A stretch of 64,000 nt of DNA from JAUYIV01 sp040882645 (GCA_040882645.1 JBBEAX010000038.1:55769-119768); one strand, 5' to 3'. Shown: positions 40,616 to 50,734, numbered from the stretch's first letter. Notes: generated by a model not told the origin, from the letters alone. Translations and numbers: made by a program.

Positions 40616-40912
40616 ATGCCAATGTTCCGCGAGGTTCGGTCCCGTCGGGCGTGGCGGCGAGAGCTCGCTGACCAGCTCGCAGAGCGACTCGATGATGAGG
40701 GAAGTCTGCGTTTCGTCGGCTCGCGTCCGGACGACCGGCGGGAGATGCTGCGAATCGCCGAGCTGCTGCCCGACGACGTGATCGCGGAGCTCTACGAGGA
40801 CCTCAATTATCCGGGCCTGACTTTCATGGAACTCCGGTTCGTGCAGCCCCCTGTCCGCTACGACCAGGGCCTCCGGATCGTCTATCCCGATCGGAGCGAA
40901 CGGACTGGGTAG
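40616..40912 (+). CDS. uncharacterised 98-residue protein
   Basis: I do not recognise it. It is basic at the N-terminus (MFREVRSRRAWRRELADQL), has a helical middle (EMLRIAELLPDDVIAELYED) and ends with VRYDQGLRIVYPDRSERTG. It has no cysteine cluster or membrane span. GGAG lies about eight bases before the ATG, and an inverted repeat precedes it. It ends six bases from the end of convergent copB. The codon use looks normal for the window, so it is probably real. Confidence 0.55.
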   Translation: MPMFREVRSRRAWRRELADQLAERLDDEGSLRFVGSRPDDRREMLRIAELLPDDVIAELYEDLNYPGLTFMELRFVQPPVRYDQGLRIVYPDRSERTG

Positions 40913-40918
40913 GCGGTT

Positions 40919-42934
<2,016 letters not shown>

Positions 42935-42942
42935 GGAAGCGG

Positions 42943-42971
42943 ACACTACCCCACCCTGGGTGGGGTAGTGT
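42943..42971. promoter_or_regulatory. 29-base CsoR-like palindrome with divergent -10 boxes
   Basis: ACACTACCCCACCC (42943-42956) and GGGTGGGGTAGTGT (42958-42971) are perfect arms around a single T. TACCCC...GGGGTA with G-rich flanks resembles the operators of CsoR copper sensors. Each arm also ends in TAGTGT, a TANNNT -10, reading outward: one ends eight bases before the copB ATG and the other faces the cytochrome gene. A repressor bound here would block both. No csoR gene is in the window. Confidence 0.7.
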
Positions 42972-43002
42972 GTCGACTTCTCCAGCGGACGAGAGGGTCC
43001 CC

Positions 43003-43440
43003 ATGGGTGCTGCCCGGAAGAAATCGCGATCGCCGACGCCGAATCGGATTGTCTGGTGGGTTGCCGGAATTCTCGGGGCAGTCCTCATCGTCTTCGTCGC
43101 AGTGACGTCGGCACCGCCAGGGACGACTTCATCGACCGATCCGGCCACCGTCGCCGCAGGAGAGAGGCTCTACCTCGACAACTGTGCGGTCTGCCACGGG
43201 TCCGACCTGATGGGCACGACCACGGGACCACCGTTCTTGCACGTCATCTACGCCCCCAACCACCATTCGGATGAGGCGTTCCAGCAAGCGGTCGCCTCGG
43301 GTGTGGTGCCGCACCACTGGACCTTCGGCACGATGGCTCCGCTGTCCCACCTGACCAGGGCCGACGTCGCCAAGATCGTCGCCTTCGTGCGGGCGGAACA
43401 GCAGGCCGCGGGGATCACGCAAGATCCAAGTCATCCATGA
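43003..43440 (+). CDS. membrane-anchored mono-haem cytochrome c
   Basis: A 145-residue protein with a basic start (MGAARKKSRSPTPNR), one anchor span (IVWWVAGILGAVLIVFVAV) and an outer cytochrome c domain. The haem site is CAVCHG at residues 61-66. GTMAPLSHL near residue 109 provides the probable axial Met. ATG 43003 has GAGAGG upstream; GTG 42970 lies in the palindrome and is less likely. It shares the copper-type operator with copB, so it may serve an outer-surface copper or electron-transfer step under copper stress. Confidence 0.85.
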   Translation: MGAARKKSRSPTPNRIVWWVAGILGAVLIVFVAVTSAPPGTTSSTDPATVAAGERLYLDNCAVCHGSDLMGTTTGPPFLHVIYAPNHHSDEAFQQAVASGVVPHHWTFGTMAPLSHLTRADVAKIVAFVRAEQQAAGITQDPSHP

Positions 43441-43445
43441 GAAGA

Positions 43446-43517
43446 GAGTCAAGAGTCAAGAATCAAGAAGTCACAGGCGTCGTCCGGTCTTGGCTCTTGA
43501 TTCTTGACTCTTGATTC
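43446..43517. repeat. inverted heptad hairpin (AGTCAAG / TTCTTGA)
   Basis: The left arm 43446-43467 and right arm 43496-43517 are complementary at 21 of 22 positions, the exception being a G-T pair, around a 28-base loop. Each arm is three 7-base words. It lies just after the cytochrome stop and just before the tRNA, where it could act as a terminator or processing hairpin. It uses the same word family as the tracts at 3581 and 10736. Confidence 0.8.
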
Positions 43518-43541
43518 CTGGCTCTACCATTCCTCGCCGCC

Positions 43542-43616
43542 GCCGGAGTAGCTCAGGGGTAGAGCAGCTCACTCGTAATGAGCAGGTCCGGGGTTCAAAT
43601 CCCCGCTCCGGCTCCA
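43542..43616 (+). tRNA. tRNA-Thr (anticodon CGT)
   Basis: Acceptor arms GCCGGAG and CTCCGGC pair fully. The anticodon stem GCTCA/TGAGC encloses the loop CTCGTAA, giving anticodon CGT (Thr, ACG). The T arm GGGGTTCAAATCCCC is standard. CCA is encoded at 43614-43616. The D arm GCTC..GAGC is present. Confidence 0.96.
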
Positions 43617-43671
43617 CCGTCGCATTCGGGACCACCGATCCGACGGGAGCCTGCCCGGAAGGGGCGTGCTT

Positions 43672-44235
43672 ATGGCCGACCAGGCCACGTTCGAATCCGA
43701 TATGACCGAGATTCTTCCGCAGCTGTATTCCGCTGCGCTGAGGATGACGCGCAATCCGTCCGATGCCGAGGACGTGCTCCAGGAGGCCCTCCTCAAGGCG
43801 TACCGGGGGTATCACACGTTCCAGTCCGGCACGAATCTGCGAGCGTGGCTCTACCGGATCCTCACCAATACCTTCATCAACCGCTATCGACAGGCGACCC
43901 GACGCCCCAGCGAGGTGGAACTCGGCGATCTCGAGGATCTGTACCTGTACCAGCGGATGGGCGAGCCGGGACCCGGCGGAGCAGAGCGCAGCGCCGAGGA
44001 CGAGGCCCTCGAGTCGATCGTGGACGAGGACATCAAGGCGGCCCTCGAGTCCCTTCCGGAGAACTTCAGGATCCCGGTGCTCCTGGCCGACGTCGAAGGT
44101 TTCTCGTACAAGGAGATCGCCGAAATGATGGATACGCCTATCGGCACAGTGATGTCGCGGCTCCATCGGGGAAGAAAGGCGCTGCAAAAGGCGTTGTGGG
44201 ACTTTGCAGAAGAACGAGGCATCGCCGAATCATGA
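43672..44235 (+). CDS. sigR: ECF sigma factor of the SigR/SigH (thiol stress) type
   Basis: A 187-residue sigma factor that in actinobacteria directs the thiol-oxidative stress response. Region 2 includes LPQLYSAALRMTRNPSDAEDVLQEALLKAYRG and NLRAWLYRILTNTFINRYRQ. Region 4 is LPENFRIPVLLADVEGFSYKEIAEMMDTPIGTVMSRLHRGRKAL. ATG 43672 is preferred over GTG 43666 because GGAAGGGG is well placed for it. It overlaps its anti-sigma gene by 4 bases. Confidence 0.92.
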   Translation: MADQATFESDMTEILPQLYSAALRMTRNPSDAEDVLQEALLKAYRGYHTFQSGTNLRAWLYRILTNTFINRYRQATRRPSEVELGDLEDLYLYQRMGEPGPGGAERSAEDEALESIVDEDIKAALESLPENFRIPVLLADVEGFSYKEIAEMMDTPIGTVMSRLHRGRKALQKALWDFAEERGIAES

Positions 44236-44474
44236 ATTGCAACGAGGCTCACGGCCAGCTGTACTCTTTCATCGACGGCGAGTCGCACCTCGTCGGCCGG
44301 TTTCGAATTCGCTGGCATCTGCGGCGTTGCCCGCCTTGCGGTGATGGGTTCCGGTTCGAAGAGGCTCTGAAGCTCCGGATACGGCAGTGCTGTAGGGACG
44401 AGATGCCGCCGGAACTACCGATGCGGCTCATGACGTTCATCCATGAACATGATTCCGACGGGAGTGTGGGGTAG
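44232..44474 (+). CDS. rsrA: RsrA/RshA-like zinc anti-sigma factor
   Basis: An 80-residue redox-sensing anti-sigma factor. The zinc anti-sigma motif is HLRRCPPC (HxxxCxxC), and a further Cys near the N-terminus (MNCNEAHGQL) and the pair in IRQCCRDEMP complete the usual set. Oxidation of these thiols would release SigR. The coupling to sigR fits a one-to-one partner. Its TAG stop forms part of the TAGCCT box that probably serves the next gene. Confidence 0.9.
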   Translation: MNCNEAHGQLYSFIDGESHLVGRFRIRWHLRRCPPCGDGFRFEEALKLRIRQCCRDEMPPELPMRLMTFIHEHDSDGSVG

Positions 44475-44503
44475 CCTGCAGGGCTCCGCCCCTCCTTTGG
44501 AGG
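44472..44503 (+). promoter_or_regulatory. -10 box over the rsrA stop and a hairpin masking the ribosome site of the next gene
   Basis: TAGCCT (44472-44477) includes the rsrA stop codon. CCTCC (44491-44495) can pair with GGAGG (44499-44503), the ribosome site of the 64-residue gene, around the loop TTT. The small hairpin may temper its translation. Confidence 0.45.
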
Positions 44504-44509
44504 TAAGAA

Positions 44510-44704
44510 ATGTCATCCGAGATCATGAAGGGCAATCGAGTCCAAGGGAAGCTCCGTGCTCCCAAGACGACCGATGGCACCCGTGTCTGTGAAGACGACA
44601 ACTGCGTGACCCTGCTCTCCCGGTACAACAAGCGGGCGCACTGTTACGCACACACCCCGACCAGGTTTCCTCGCCTCCGCGGCCGGATCGTCCCGGAGAG
44701 CTGA
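44510..44704 (+). CDS. 64-residue small zinc-finger-like protein
   Basis: Short basic protein with CEDDNC, then 12 residues on HCYAH, which could bind one zinc (C-x4-C...C-x2-H). The rest is basic (RFPRLRGRIVPES). It has GGAGG six bases before the ATG. Similar small ribbon-like proteins are common in actinobacteria, with no known function that I can state. It lies directly behind the redox sigma pair, so thiol-stress control is possible. Confidence 0.65.
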   Translation: MSSEIMKGNRVQGKLRAPKTTDGTRVCEDDNCVTLLSRYNKRAHCYAHTPTRFPRLRGRIVPES

Positions 44705-44746
44705 GAGGACTTCGGCGCGGGCTGCTTCGTGCGGTCCCGGTGCGGG

Positions 44747-44752
44747 TAATCT
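44747..44752 (+). promoter_or_regulatory. -10 box (TAATCT), leaderless type
   Basis: TAATCT is followed by seven bases and then the ATG at 44760. This probably starts the transcript that continues through the metalloprotease, tilS and hpt. Confidence 0.55.
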
Positions 44753-44759
44753 CGCGGTC

Positions 44760-45026
44760 ATGACCCGCGCTCGCACGCTGATCCTTCTCCTGCTCCTCTC
44801 GTTCGCGTTGGGGGTGCTGCCGGCCACGGCGCAAGAGGACCCAGCCCCGAGCAACGAACCGGCGGTGGTGGTGGGTGAGGAGCCCGCGCCACCTGCCGAG
44901 GATGCCTGGACCTTCCGCTTCCTCGTGCCGACTCTTCTGGTGATCACGGGTATCGCCATCGCCGGTGTGATTCTCGGGTACGGGGTGAGGGTCAAGGGCC
45001 GCTATCGCGTGTCGCAGGAAACGTGA
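44760..45026 (+). CDS. 88-residue exported membrane protein
   Basis: A signal peptide (LILLLLLSFALGVLPATAQ) is followed by a Pro/Glu-rich linker outside, one span (FLVPTLLVITGIAIAGVILG) and a short basic cytoplasmic end. It overlaps the metalloprotease start by 4 bases. Family not recognised. It heads the operon and has a leaderless-type promoter. Confidence 0.7.
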   Translation: MTRARTLILLLLLSFALGVLPATAQEDPAPSNEPAVVVGEEPAPPAEDAWTFRFLVPTLLVITGIAIAGVILGYGVRVKGRYRVSQET

Positions 45027-46054
45027 TCAATTGGAACGTCGCTGCCCGGGTTGCCCGGCGGATGGCGGGATCACATCCCCTCGAAGAGTCCTACCACTTC
45101 GATCTGCTGGCCCGCCAGGCCCCTCGCCTGGTCGAAGAGGCCTCGCAGCTGGTGGCGGACGAAACCGGACTGGCCTGGTCGGGCACCCCCACCGTGGCGG
45201 TGCTTGCCCGATCCGAGTGGGCAACGGCCAACATCGCCTCCTTCGGACGGCTGCTTGCCCATGCCGAACGGAAGCTCCAACAGGCGCCCGGCGGAGGCCT
45301 CGGCCACCGGATGATGTCGCGTCTGCTCGGGGCCGAGGTCGGCGCGCTCGTGGGCGTACTCGCCCGACGGGTCCTCGGCCAGTACGAGCTGGTACTGCCC
45401 TCGGGCGACGACGACGCCGGCGACACTGTGATGTTCGTCGGGGCGAATGTTCTTTGGATGGAGCGCCAGTTCGAATTCCGGCCCGACGAGTTCCGCTTCT
45501 GGGTCGCCCTGCACGAATGCACCCACCGATTGCAGTTCACCGGCGTCCCGTGGCTTCAGGGCTACTTCTTCGAGTTGGTCAGCGGGCTTGTCGAGTCTTC
45601 GAATCCAGAACCGGGGCGCATCCAGCGGATCGCCGGCGAGATGAGGTCGGCTGCTCGGGAGGGAAGGCCGATCGTCGACGAGTCCGGGATCATGGGGATC
45701 ATCGCTTCCCCGGAGCAACGGCAGGTGATCGACCGCGTCCAGGCCCTCATGTCGCTCCTCGAAGGCCACGGCCACGTGGTGATGGACCGCATCGGCGCCA
45801 GGCGGCTTGTCAGCCAGGACCGGATGTCGCGAATGCTCAAGCAGCGCCGTAAGGATCCCCGTACCGCCGCCTTCTTCCGTCTCACCGGCCTCGAGTTGAA
45901 GATGAAGCAATACGAGATGGGGGAGCGGTTCATCCTCGATGTCGAGCGCACCGCTGGCTTCTCCGCGCTCGATGCGGTGTGGGAGAGCGCGGACCACCTT
46001 CCAACCCTCGCCGAGATCAGGGCACCGAGGCGATGGCTCGAACGGGTGGGTTGA
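45023..46054 (+). CDS. DUF2342-type zinc-dependent metalloprotease-like protein
   Basis: A 343-residue protein of the actinobacterial 'coenzyme F420 biosynthesis-associated' zinc hydrolase family. The metal site is HECTHRLQF (HExxH) near residue 157. WNVAARVARRMAG opens it, and MERQFEFRPDEFRFWVALHE precedes the metal site. In Mycobacterium the homologue also lies beside tilS and hpt. The GTG start overlaps the preceding gene, and its 3' end overlaps tilS by 22 bases. The true substrate is unknown. Confidence 0.88.
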   Translation: MINWNVAARVARRMAGSHPLEESYHFDLLARQAPRLVEEASQLVADETGLAWSGTPTVAVLARSEWATANIASFGRLLAHAERKLQQAPGGGLGHRMMSRLLGAEVGALVGVLARRVLGQYELVLPSGDDDAGDTVMFVGANVLWMERQFEFRPDEFRFWVALHECTHRLQFTGVPWLQGYFFELVSGLVESSNPEPGRIQRIAGEMRSAAREGRPIVDESGIMGIIASPEQRQVIDRVQALMSLLEGHGHVVMDRIGARRLVSQDRMSRMLKQRRKDPRTAAFFRLTGLELKMKQYEMGERFILDVERTAGFSALDAVWESADHLPTLAEIRAPRRWLERVG

Positions 46055-47304
46055 CCGCACCCGAACTCGACGCGTTCGTCGCGACGGTGGTGCCCCGGCT
46101 CCCCGATTCCCCGGTGGTGGTCGCCCTCAGTGGCGGGGCCGACTCGGCGGCGTTGGCCTTTGCGGTTGTGTCGCGGGGCGGCCCGGCCCGGGCGATCACC
46201 GTCCACCATCACCTTCCGGGCTCCGCGGCGATGGTCCAAGCCGCAGCCAGAATCGCTGACCGTCTCGGTTTGCCTCATCAGGTGATCGATGTCGCGGGCG
46301 GGGAGTCCGAGACCGAACTGCGGGAGCGCCGATTGGCGGCGATCGAATCGATCTTGCGCGATGGCGAGACCGTGGTCACCGGCCATACCCGTGACGATCA
46401 GGCGGAGACGGTGCTCGGCAACCTCCTGCGCGGAACAGGGCCGTCGGGGCTGGCAGGCATCCCGTACAGTCGTGGCGCGTGGGTGCGTCCCATGCTCGAC
46501 ATCCCGCGAGCGACTGCCCGTGAGGTCGCCACGCTCGCCGACCTCGCTTTCGCGGACGATCCGCAGAACGACGACCCCGCGATTCGTCGCAACCGGCTGC
46601 GGTCCGAGACCATCCCCGCCCTCGCCAGGGCATTCAACCCGGAGCTCCTTGCGGCGTTGGCCCGCACCGGCCAACTGGCGGCAGCCGACGATGCGCTCCT
46701 CGGTCGACGAGCCGAAGTCGTTCCCCTCAGATGGGATGAGGGGGCAGTGTTGATCCCGGTCGCCGCCCTCACTGCCCTCCCGCAGCCGATTGCGTCTCGG
46801 GTGGTGCGTCGCGCGTTGAGGCTGATGCTCGACCCGTACCCCGGCACCTCTGCCGATGTCGCCGCCGTGCTCGGGGCGGTGGCAGGTACTCCTGCTTCGG
46901 TGTCCGGCGGACTCATTGCTGCGCGAGAAGGCCCCTACGTGGCGCTCCATCGGGGAGACGATCATGAGACGCTCGAACCCGTCGAGCTGAGTGTTCCGGG
47001 CGCGGCGCGCTTCGGTGGGTGGAGGATCGAGTCGGGGAAGGTGGGGCTGGGCAGGCATGGAGCCATGATCGACGCCGACGGTCCGTTGGTGGTCCGGGCC
47101 GTTCGGCCCGGTGACCGAATCAGCATCCGCGGTGGTACCAAGAAGGTGTCCGACGCTCTCGGGGAGGCCGGCGTGCCCCTCCGTCTTCGAGCCCGGTGGC
47201 CGGTTGTCGAGTCGGGTGGAAGAATCGCCTGGCTCGTGTCGATCCGGGCTTCCGACGAACGGAAAGGGGACGTTGGTATGGCGGCGAAGAGGTTGTCGGG
47301 ATGA
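46033..47304 (+). CDS. tilS: tRNA(Ile)-lysidine synthase
   Basis: Adds lysine to C34 of tRNA-Ile(CAU) using ATP. The PP-loop is ALSGGADSAALAF near residues 32-44, followed by THTRDDQAETVLGNLLRG-like VTGHTRDDQAETVL. RGAWVRPMLDI and RRNRLRSETIPAL are further family blocks. A C-terminal region (VRAVRPGDRISIRGGTKKVSDAL) matches the TilS substrate-binding domain. 423 residues. The start overlaps the metalloprotease and the stop overlaps hpt. Confidence 0.94.
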   Translation: MARTGGLTAPELDAFVATVVPRLPDSPVVVALSGGADSAALAFAVVSRGGPARAITVHHHLPGSAAMVQAAARIADRLGLPHQVIDVAGGESETELRERRLAAIESILRDGETVVTGHTRDDQAETVLGNLLRGTGPSGLAGIPYSRGAWVRPMLDIPRATAREVATLADLAFADDPQNDDPAIRRNRLRSETIPALARAFNPELLAALARTGQLAAADDALLGRRAEVVPLRWDEGAVLIPVAALTALPQPIASRVVRRALRLMLDPYPGTSADVAAVLGAVAGTPASVSGGLIAAREGPYVALHRGDDHETLEPVELSVPGAARFGGWRIESGKVGLGRHGAMIDADGPLVVRAVRPGDRISIRGGTKKVSDALGEAGVPLRLRARWPVVESGGRIAWLVSIRASDERKGDVGMAAKRLSG

Positions 47305-47825
47305 TGCGTCCCGGCCGCGTCCTGGTCGACGAGGACGCGATTGCATTGCGCCTCGCCGAGATGGGCCGGCAGATCACTGTCGACTACGAAGGCAAGGATC
47401 TGTTGCTGGTGGCGGTGCTCAAGGGCGCGTTCATGATGATGGCGGATCTCGCCCGCCACATCCGACTTCCGGTCGACATCGACTTCATGGCCGTGTCCTC
47501 GTACGGGGCTGCCACCGAGACGTCCGGAGTCGTGCGGATCCTCAAGGATCTGGAGCAGGAGATCGCCGGTCGCCACGTCCTCATCGTCGAAGACATCATC
47601 GATTCGGGCCTCACCCTCGATTATCTGCGCCGCAACCTCGAGGTGCGGCAGCCGGCATCGCTGGAGATCGTGGCGCTGCTGATGAAGACCGGACTCCAGC
47701 GGGTGCCGATCGAGGTCAAGTACATCGGATTCGAGATCCCTCCCGACTTCGTCGTCGGTTACGGACTCGACCTAGTCGGCAAGATGAGGAATCTTCCGTA
47801 TGTGGCGGTGATGGAGGAGGAGTAG
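47301..47825 (+). CDS. hpt: hypoxanthine phosphoribosyltransferase
   Basis: Purine salvage enzyme converting hypoxanthine or guanine with PRPP to IMP or GMP. The PRPP motif is VLIVEDIIDSGLTL. VAVLKGAFMMMADL and the base-site end VVGYGLDLVGKMRNLPYVAV are typical. 174 residues from the ATG in an ATGA overlap with tilS. The tilS-hpt-ftsH order is widely conserved in bacteria. Confidence 0.96.
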   Translation: MMRPGRVLVDEDAIALRLAEMGRQITVDYEGKDLLLVAVLKGAFMMMADLARHIRLPVDIDFMAVSSYGAATETSGVVRILKDLEQEIAGRHVLIVEDIIDSGLTLDYLRRNLEVRQPASLEIVALLMKTGLQRVPIEVKYIGFEIPPDFVVGYGLDLVGKMRNLPYVAVMEEE

Positions 47826-47951
47826 CGGCAGTGGCGAGCAGCGAGCGGTATGCAGCACGCTCGCGCTTCGGGGTGGGCATCAACTTCTAAGGTCCTGGTC
47901 CCGATAGCATGGCTTCCCTATCTTCTTCGTCCGGGGACTGGACTTGAGGTC

Positions 47952-49865
47952 GTGAGCAAAACCGTCCGCACCGTGTTGGTTTACCTGGTGGTCGCCACGG
48001 TGGCGATCATGCTGGTCAATACGTTCGTCTCCTCGGCGACTGCGCCCGAGGAGATCACGCTCGACCAGTTCCAAGCGCAGCTTGCCGCCGGTCAGGTCGA
48101 ATCGGTGACCATCAAGCAGAAGTCGAACGTGATCACCGGGTCCTTCACCGAGGAGGCCGGGGGCGGGCGCTTCGAGTCGATCTTCCCCGACGGCTACGAG
48201 GGCGATCTGACCTCCCTGGTTCTGGCGAGCGACGTGACGGTCAACATCGAATCCGAGAATCCGGGGATCTTCCAGTGGTTCCTGGCCTTCCTGCCGTATG
48301 TCCTGATCTTCGGGGTGTTCATCTTCATCCTGATGCAGATGCAGGGCGGCGGCAATCGGGTCATGTCGTTCGGCAAGGCCAAGGCGCGGCAGGTCACCCG
48401 CGACATGCCCAAGGTCACTTTCCAAGACGTTGCCGGGGCCGAGGAGGCGGTGGAAGAGCTCTACGAGATCAAGGAGTTCCTCGCCAAGCCGCAGAAGTTC
48501 CGGGCGATGGGCGCCAAGATCCCCAAGGGGGTCCTGCTCTACGGCCCTCCGGGAACCGGTAAGACCCTGCTCGCCAGGGCGGTGGCGGGCGAGGCCGGGG
48601 TTCCCTTCTTCTCGATCTCGGGTTCTGAGTTTGTCGAGATGTTCGTCGGAGTGGGCGCCAGCCGGGTGCGCGACCTCTTCGAACAGGCCAAGGCCCAGGC
48701 ACCCGCGATTATCTTCGTCGATGAGATCGATGCCGTCGGCCGGCACCGCGGCGCGGGGCTTGGCGGCGGCCATGACGAGCGGGAGCAGACGCTCAACCAG
48801 CTGCTGGTGGAGATGGACGGCTTCGACGTGAAGACGGGGGTGATCCTCATCGCGGCCACCAACCGGCCAGACATTCTCGACCCTGCGTTGCTGCGTCCCG
48901 GGCGCTTCGACCGCCAGATCGTCGTCGACCGCCCCGACATCAAGGGACGGGAGAAGATTCTCGAGGTCCACGCAAAGGGCAAGCCCCTCGCCCCCGAGGT
49001 CGACCTGAAGGTGATCGCCCGCTCCACCCCCGGCTTCACCGGCGCCGACCTGGCGAACACCATCAACGAGGCGGCACTTCTCTCCGCCCGCCGCGATCGC
49101 GATGTCATCGGCCAGGCCGAGCTGGAGGAGGCGATCGATCGCGTCATGGCCGGTCCGGAGCGACGGAGCAAGGTGATGACCGACGAAGAGAAGAAGCTCA
49201 CCGCGTACCACGAAGGCGGCCATGCTCTGGTGGGCCACGCCCTGCCTCATGCCGACCCCGTGCACAAGGTGACGATCATTCCCCGCGGTCGAGCGGGCGG
49301 TTACACCCGTTCGCTCCCGCTGCAGGACAAGAGTTATCAGCGGCGCAGCGAGCTGGTCGACTCACTCGCCCAGGCGCTCGGCGGTCGAACGGCTGAAGAG
49401 ATCGTGTTTGGCGACCCATCGACGGGTGCCTACAACGACATCGAGCAGGCGACGGAGATGGCGCGTTCGATGGTCATGGAGCACGGCATGAGCGACAAAG
49501 TCGGGCCGATGCGGTACGGCACTCCGAAGGCACAGGTGTTTCTTGGGCGGGACTACAACCAGTCGGTCGACTACTCCGACGAGGTAGCGGAGATGATCGA
49601 CTCGGAGATCCGCAAGCTGATCACCCAGGCCCACGATGAGGCCCGGGCGATCTTGCTCTTCCACCGTGACGGACTCGATAGGATCGCCGAAGCGTTGCTC
49701 GAACGAGAGACGCTTTACGCCGCCGACATCGCCGAGATACTCAGTGACGTTCCGAAATGGGAGCACGCGGCAAACGGGTCGATGAGGATCCAGGCTCCGA
49801 AGGGCGAGTTGGCGCGCGGTGGCGTGGCAGCTGCCACCACATCCGATGGAGGCGCAACCTCCTGA
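47952..49865 (+). CDS. ftsH: ATP-dependent zinc metalloprotease FtsH
   Basis: Membrane-bound AAA+ protease that degrades misfolded membrane and short-lived cytosolic proteins. Two spans flank a periplasmic domain: an N-terminal one (VLVYLVVATVAIMLVNTFV) and a second near residue 112. Walker A is GPPGTGKT at about 198-205, and Walker B is IIFVDEID. The zinc site is HEGGH at about 420-424, with Gly for the usual Ala. The GTG start at 47952 is likely; an ATG at 47850 is an alternative. TAGCAT near 47907 may be its -10. About 637 residues. Confidence 0.94.
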   Translation: MSKTVRTVLVYLVVATVAIMLVNTFVSSATAPEEITLDQFQAQLAAGQVESVTIKQKSNVITGSFTEEAGGGRFESIFPDGYEGDLTSLVLASDVTVNIESENPGIFQWFLAFLPYVLIFGVFIFILMQMQGGGNRVMSFGKAKARQVTRDMPKVTFQDVAGAEEAVEELYEIKEFLAKPQKFRAMGAKIPKGVLLYGPPGTGKTLLARAVAGEAGVPFFSISGSEFVEMFVGVGASRVRDLFEQAKAQAPAIIFVDEIDAVGRHRGAGLGGGHDEREQTLNQLLVEMDGFDVKTGVILIAATNRPDILDPALLRPGRFDRQIVVDRPDIKGREKILEVHAKGKPLAPEVDLKVIARSTPGFTGADLANTINEAALLSARRDRDVIGQAELEEAIDRVMAGPERRSKVMTDEEKKLTAYHEGGHALVGHALPHADPVHKVTIIPRGRAGGYTRSLPLQDKSYQRRSELVDSLAQALGGRTAEEIVFGDPSTGAYNDIEQATEMARSMVMEHGMSDKVGPMRYGTPKAQVFLGRDYNQSVDYSDEVAEMIDSEIRKLITQAHDEARAILLFHRDGLDRIAEALLERETLYAADIAEILSDVPKWEHAANGSMRIQAPKGELARGGVAAATTSDGGATS

Positions 49866-50734
49866 TCCTGCGGCGCCAATTCGAGCCCACCCGTTGGCCG
49901 GTCGGACTCGGCAACGTCCTCACCAATGCCGATCACACCCTGGTCATGGGGATTCTCAACGTGACCCCGGACTCGTTCTCAGATGGCGGCCGGTTCCTGG
50001 CATTCGACGCCGCGGTGGCGCACGGGTTGAAGATGGCGGAGGAGGGAGCCGACCTGGTCGATGTCGGGGGCGAGTCCACCCGCCCCGGTGCGACGCCGGT
50101 CGAGGCCGAAGCAGAGATCGAGAGGGTGGTGCCGGTGGTGCGGGCATTGGCTTCGGCGGGAGTCCTGGTCTCGGTGGATACCTCGAAGGCCGCGGTGGCG
50201 GACCAGGCGATCGAGGCGGGGGCGGTGGTCGTCAACGATGTCACCTCACTGACGGATCCCGGAATGGCTGGCGTGGTCGCCAGGTCGGGATCCGGCGTCG
50301 TGTTGATGCACATGCTCGGGGACCCCAGGACGATGCAGCAGGACCCGCAGTTCGGCGATGTCGTGACCGAGGTGTCCAACTTTCTGGCGGAACGGGCGCA
50401 GTGGGCGATCTCGCAGGGCATCGACCGAGAACGGATCTGCCTCGACCCGGGCATCGGGTTCGGTAAGACGGTCGCCCACAACCTCGATCTGATCGCCTCG
50501 GGGGTCTCGAGGCTGGCCGATTCAGGGTTCCCGGTGCTGGTCGGGGCCTCCCGGAAGTCGTTTATCGAGCGGGTGCTGGGCCCCATCCCGGTCGACGAAC
50601 GTGATGGGGCCTCGGGGGCTGCCCACGTGCTGGCGATAGCCGCCGGAGCCAGCGCCATTCGTGTACACAACGTGGTCGAGGGACTGCGCTCAGCGCGAAT
50701 AGCCGACGCTATCGTGAGGGGTGAAGCCCCATGA
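49862..50734 (+). CDS. folP: dihydropteroate synthase, probable CTG start
   Basis: Joins p-aminobenzoate to dihydropterin pyrophosphate in folate synthesis. VMGILNVTPDSFSDGG is the first signature, DVGGESTRPGATPV the second, and DPGIGFGKTVAHN and VGASRKSFI are further blocks. There is no ATG, GTG or TTG in frame between 49757 and the internal ATG 49947, which would cut into the first strand. CTG 49862 lies nine bases after GGAGG (49848-49852) and overlaps the ftsH stop as CTGA, like the ATGA and GTGA junctions elsewhere. That gives 290 residues. Confidence 0.9.
   Translation: MILRRQFEPTRWPVGLGNVLTNADHTLVMGILNVTPDSFSDGGRFLAFDAAVAHGLKMAEEGADLVDVGGESTRPGATPVEAEAEIERVVPVVRALASAGVLVSVDTSKAAVADQAIEAGAVVVNDVTSLTDPGMAGVVARSGSGVVLMHMLGDPRTMQQDPQFGDVVTEVSNFLAERAQWAISQGIDRERICLDPGIGFGKTVAHNLDLIASGVSRLADSGFPVLVGASRKSFIERVLGPIPVDERDGASGAAHVLAIAAGASAIRVHNVVEGLRSARIADAIVRGEAP

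Noticed and set aside
45562..47346. 594-residue minus-strand frame over the metalloprotease and tilS
   Set aside because: Low-complexity translation with no domain, opposite two recognised genes.
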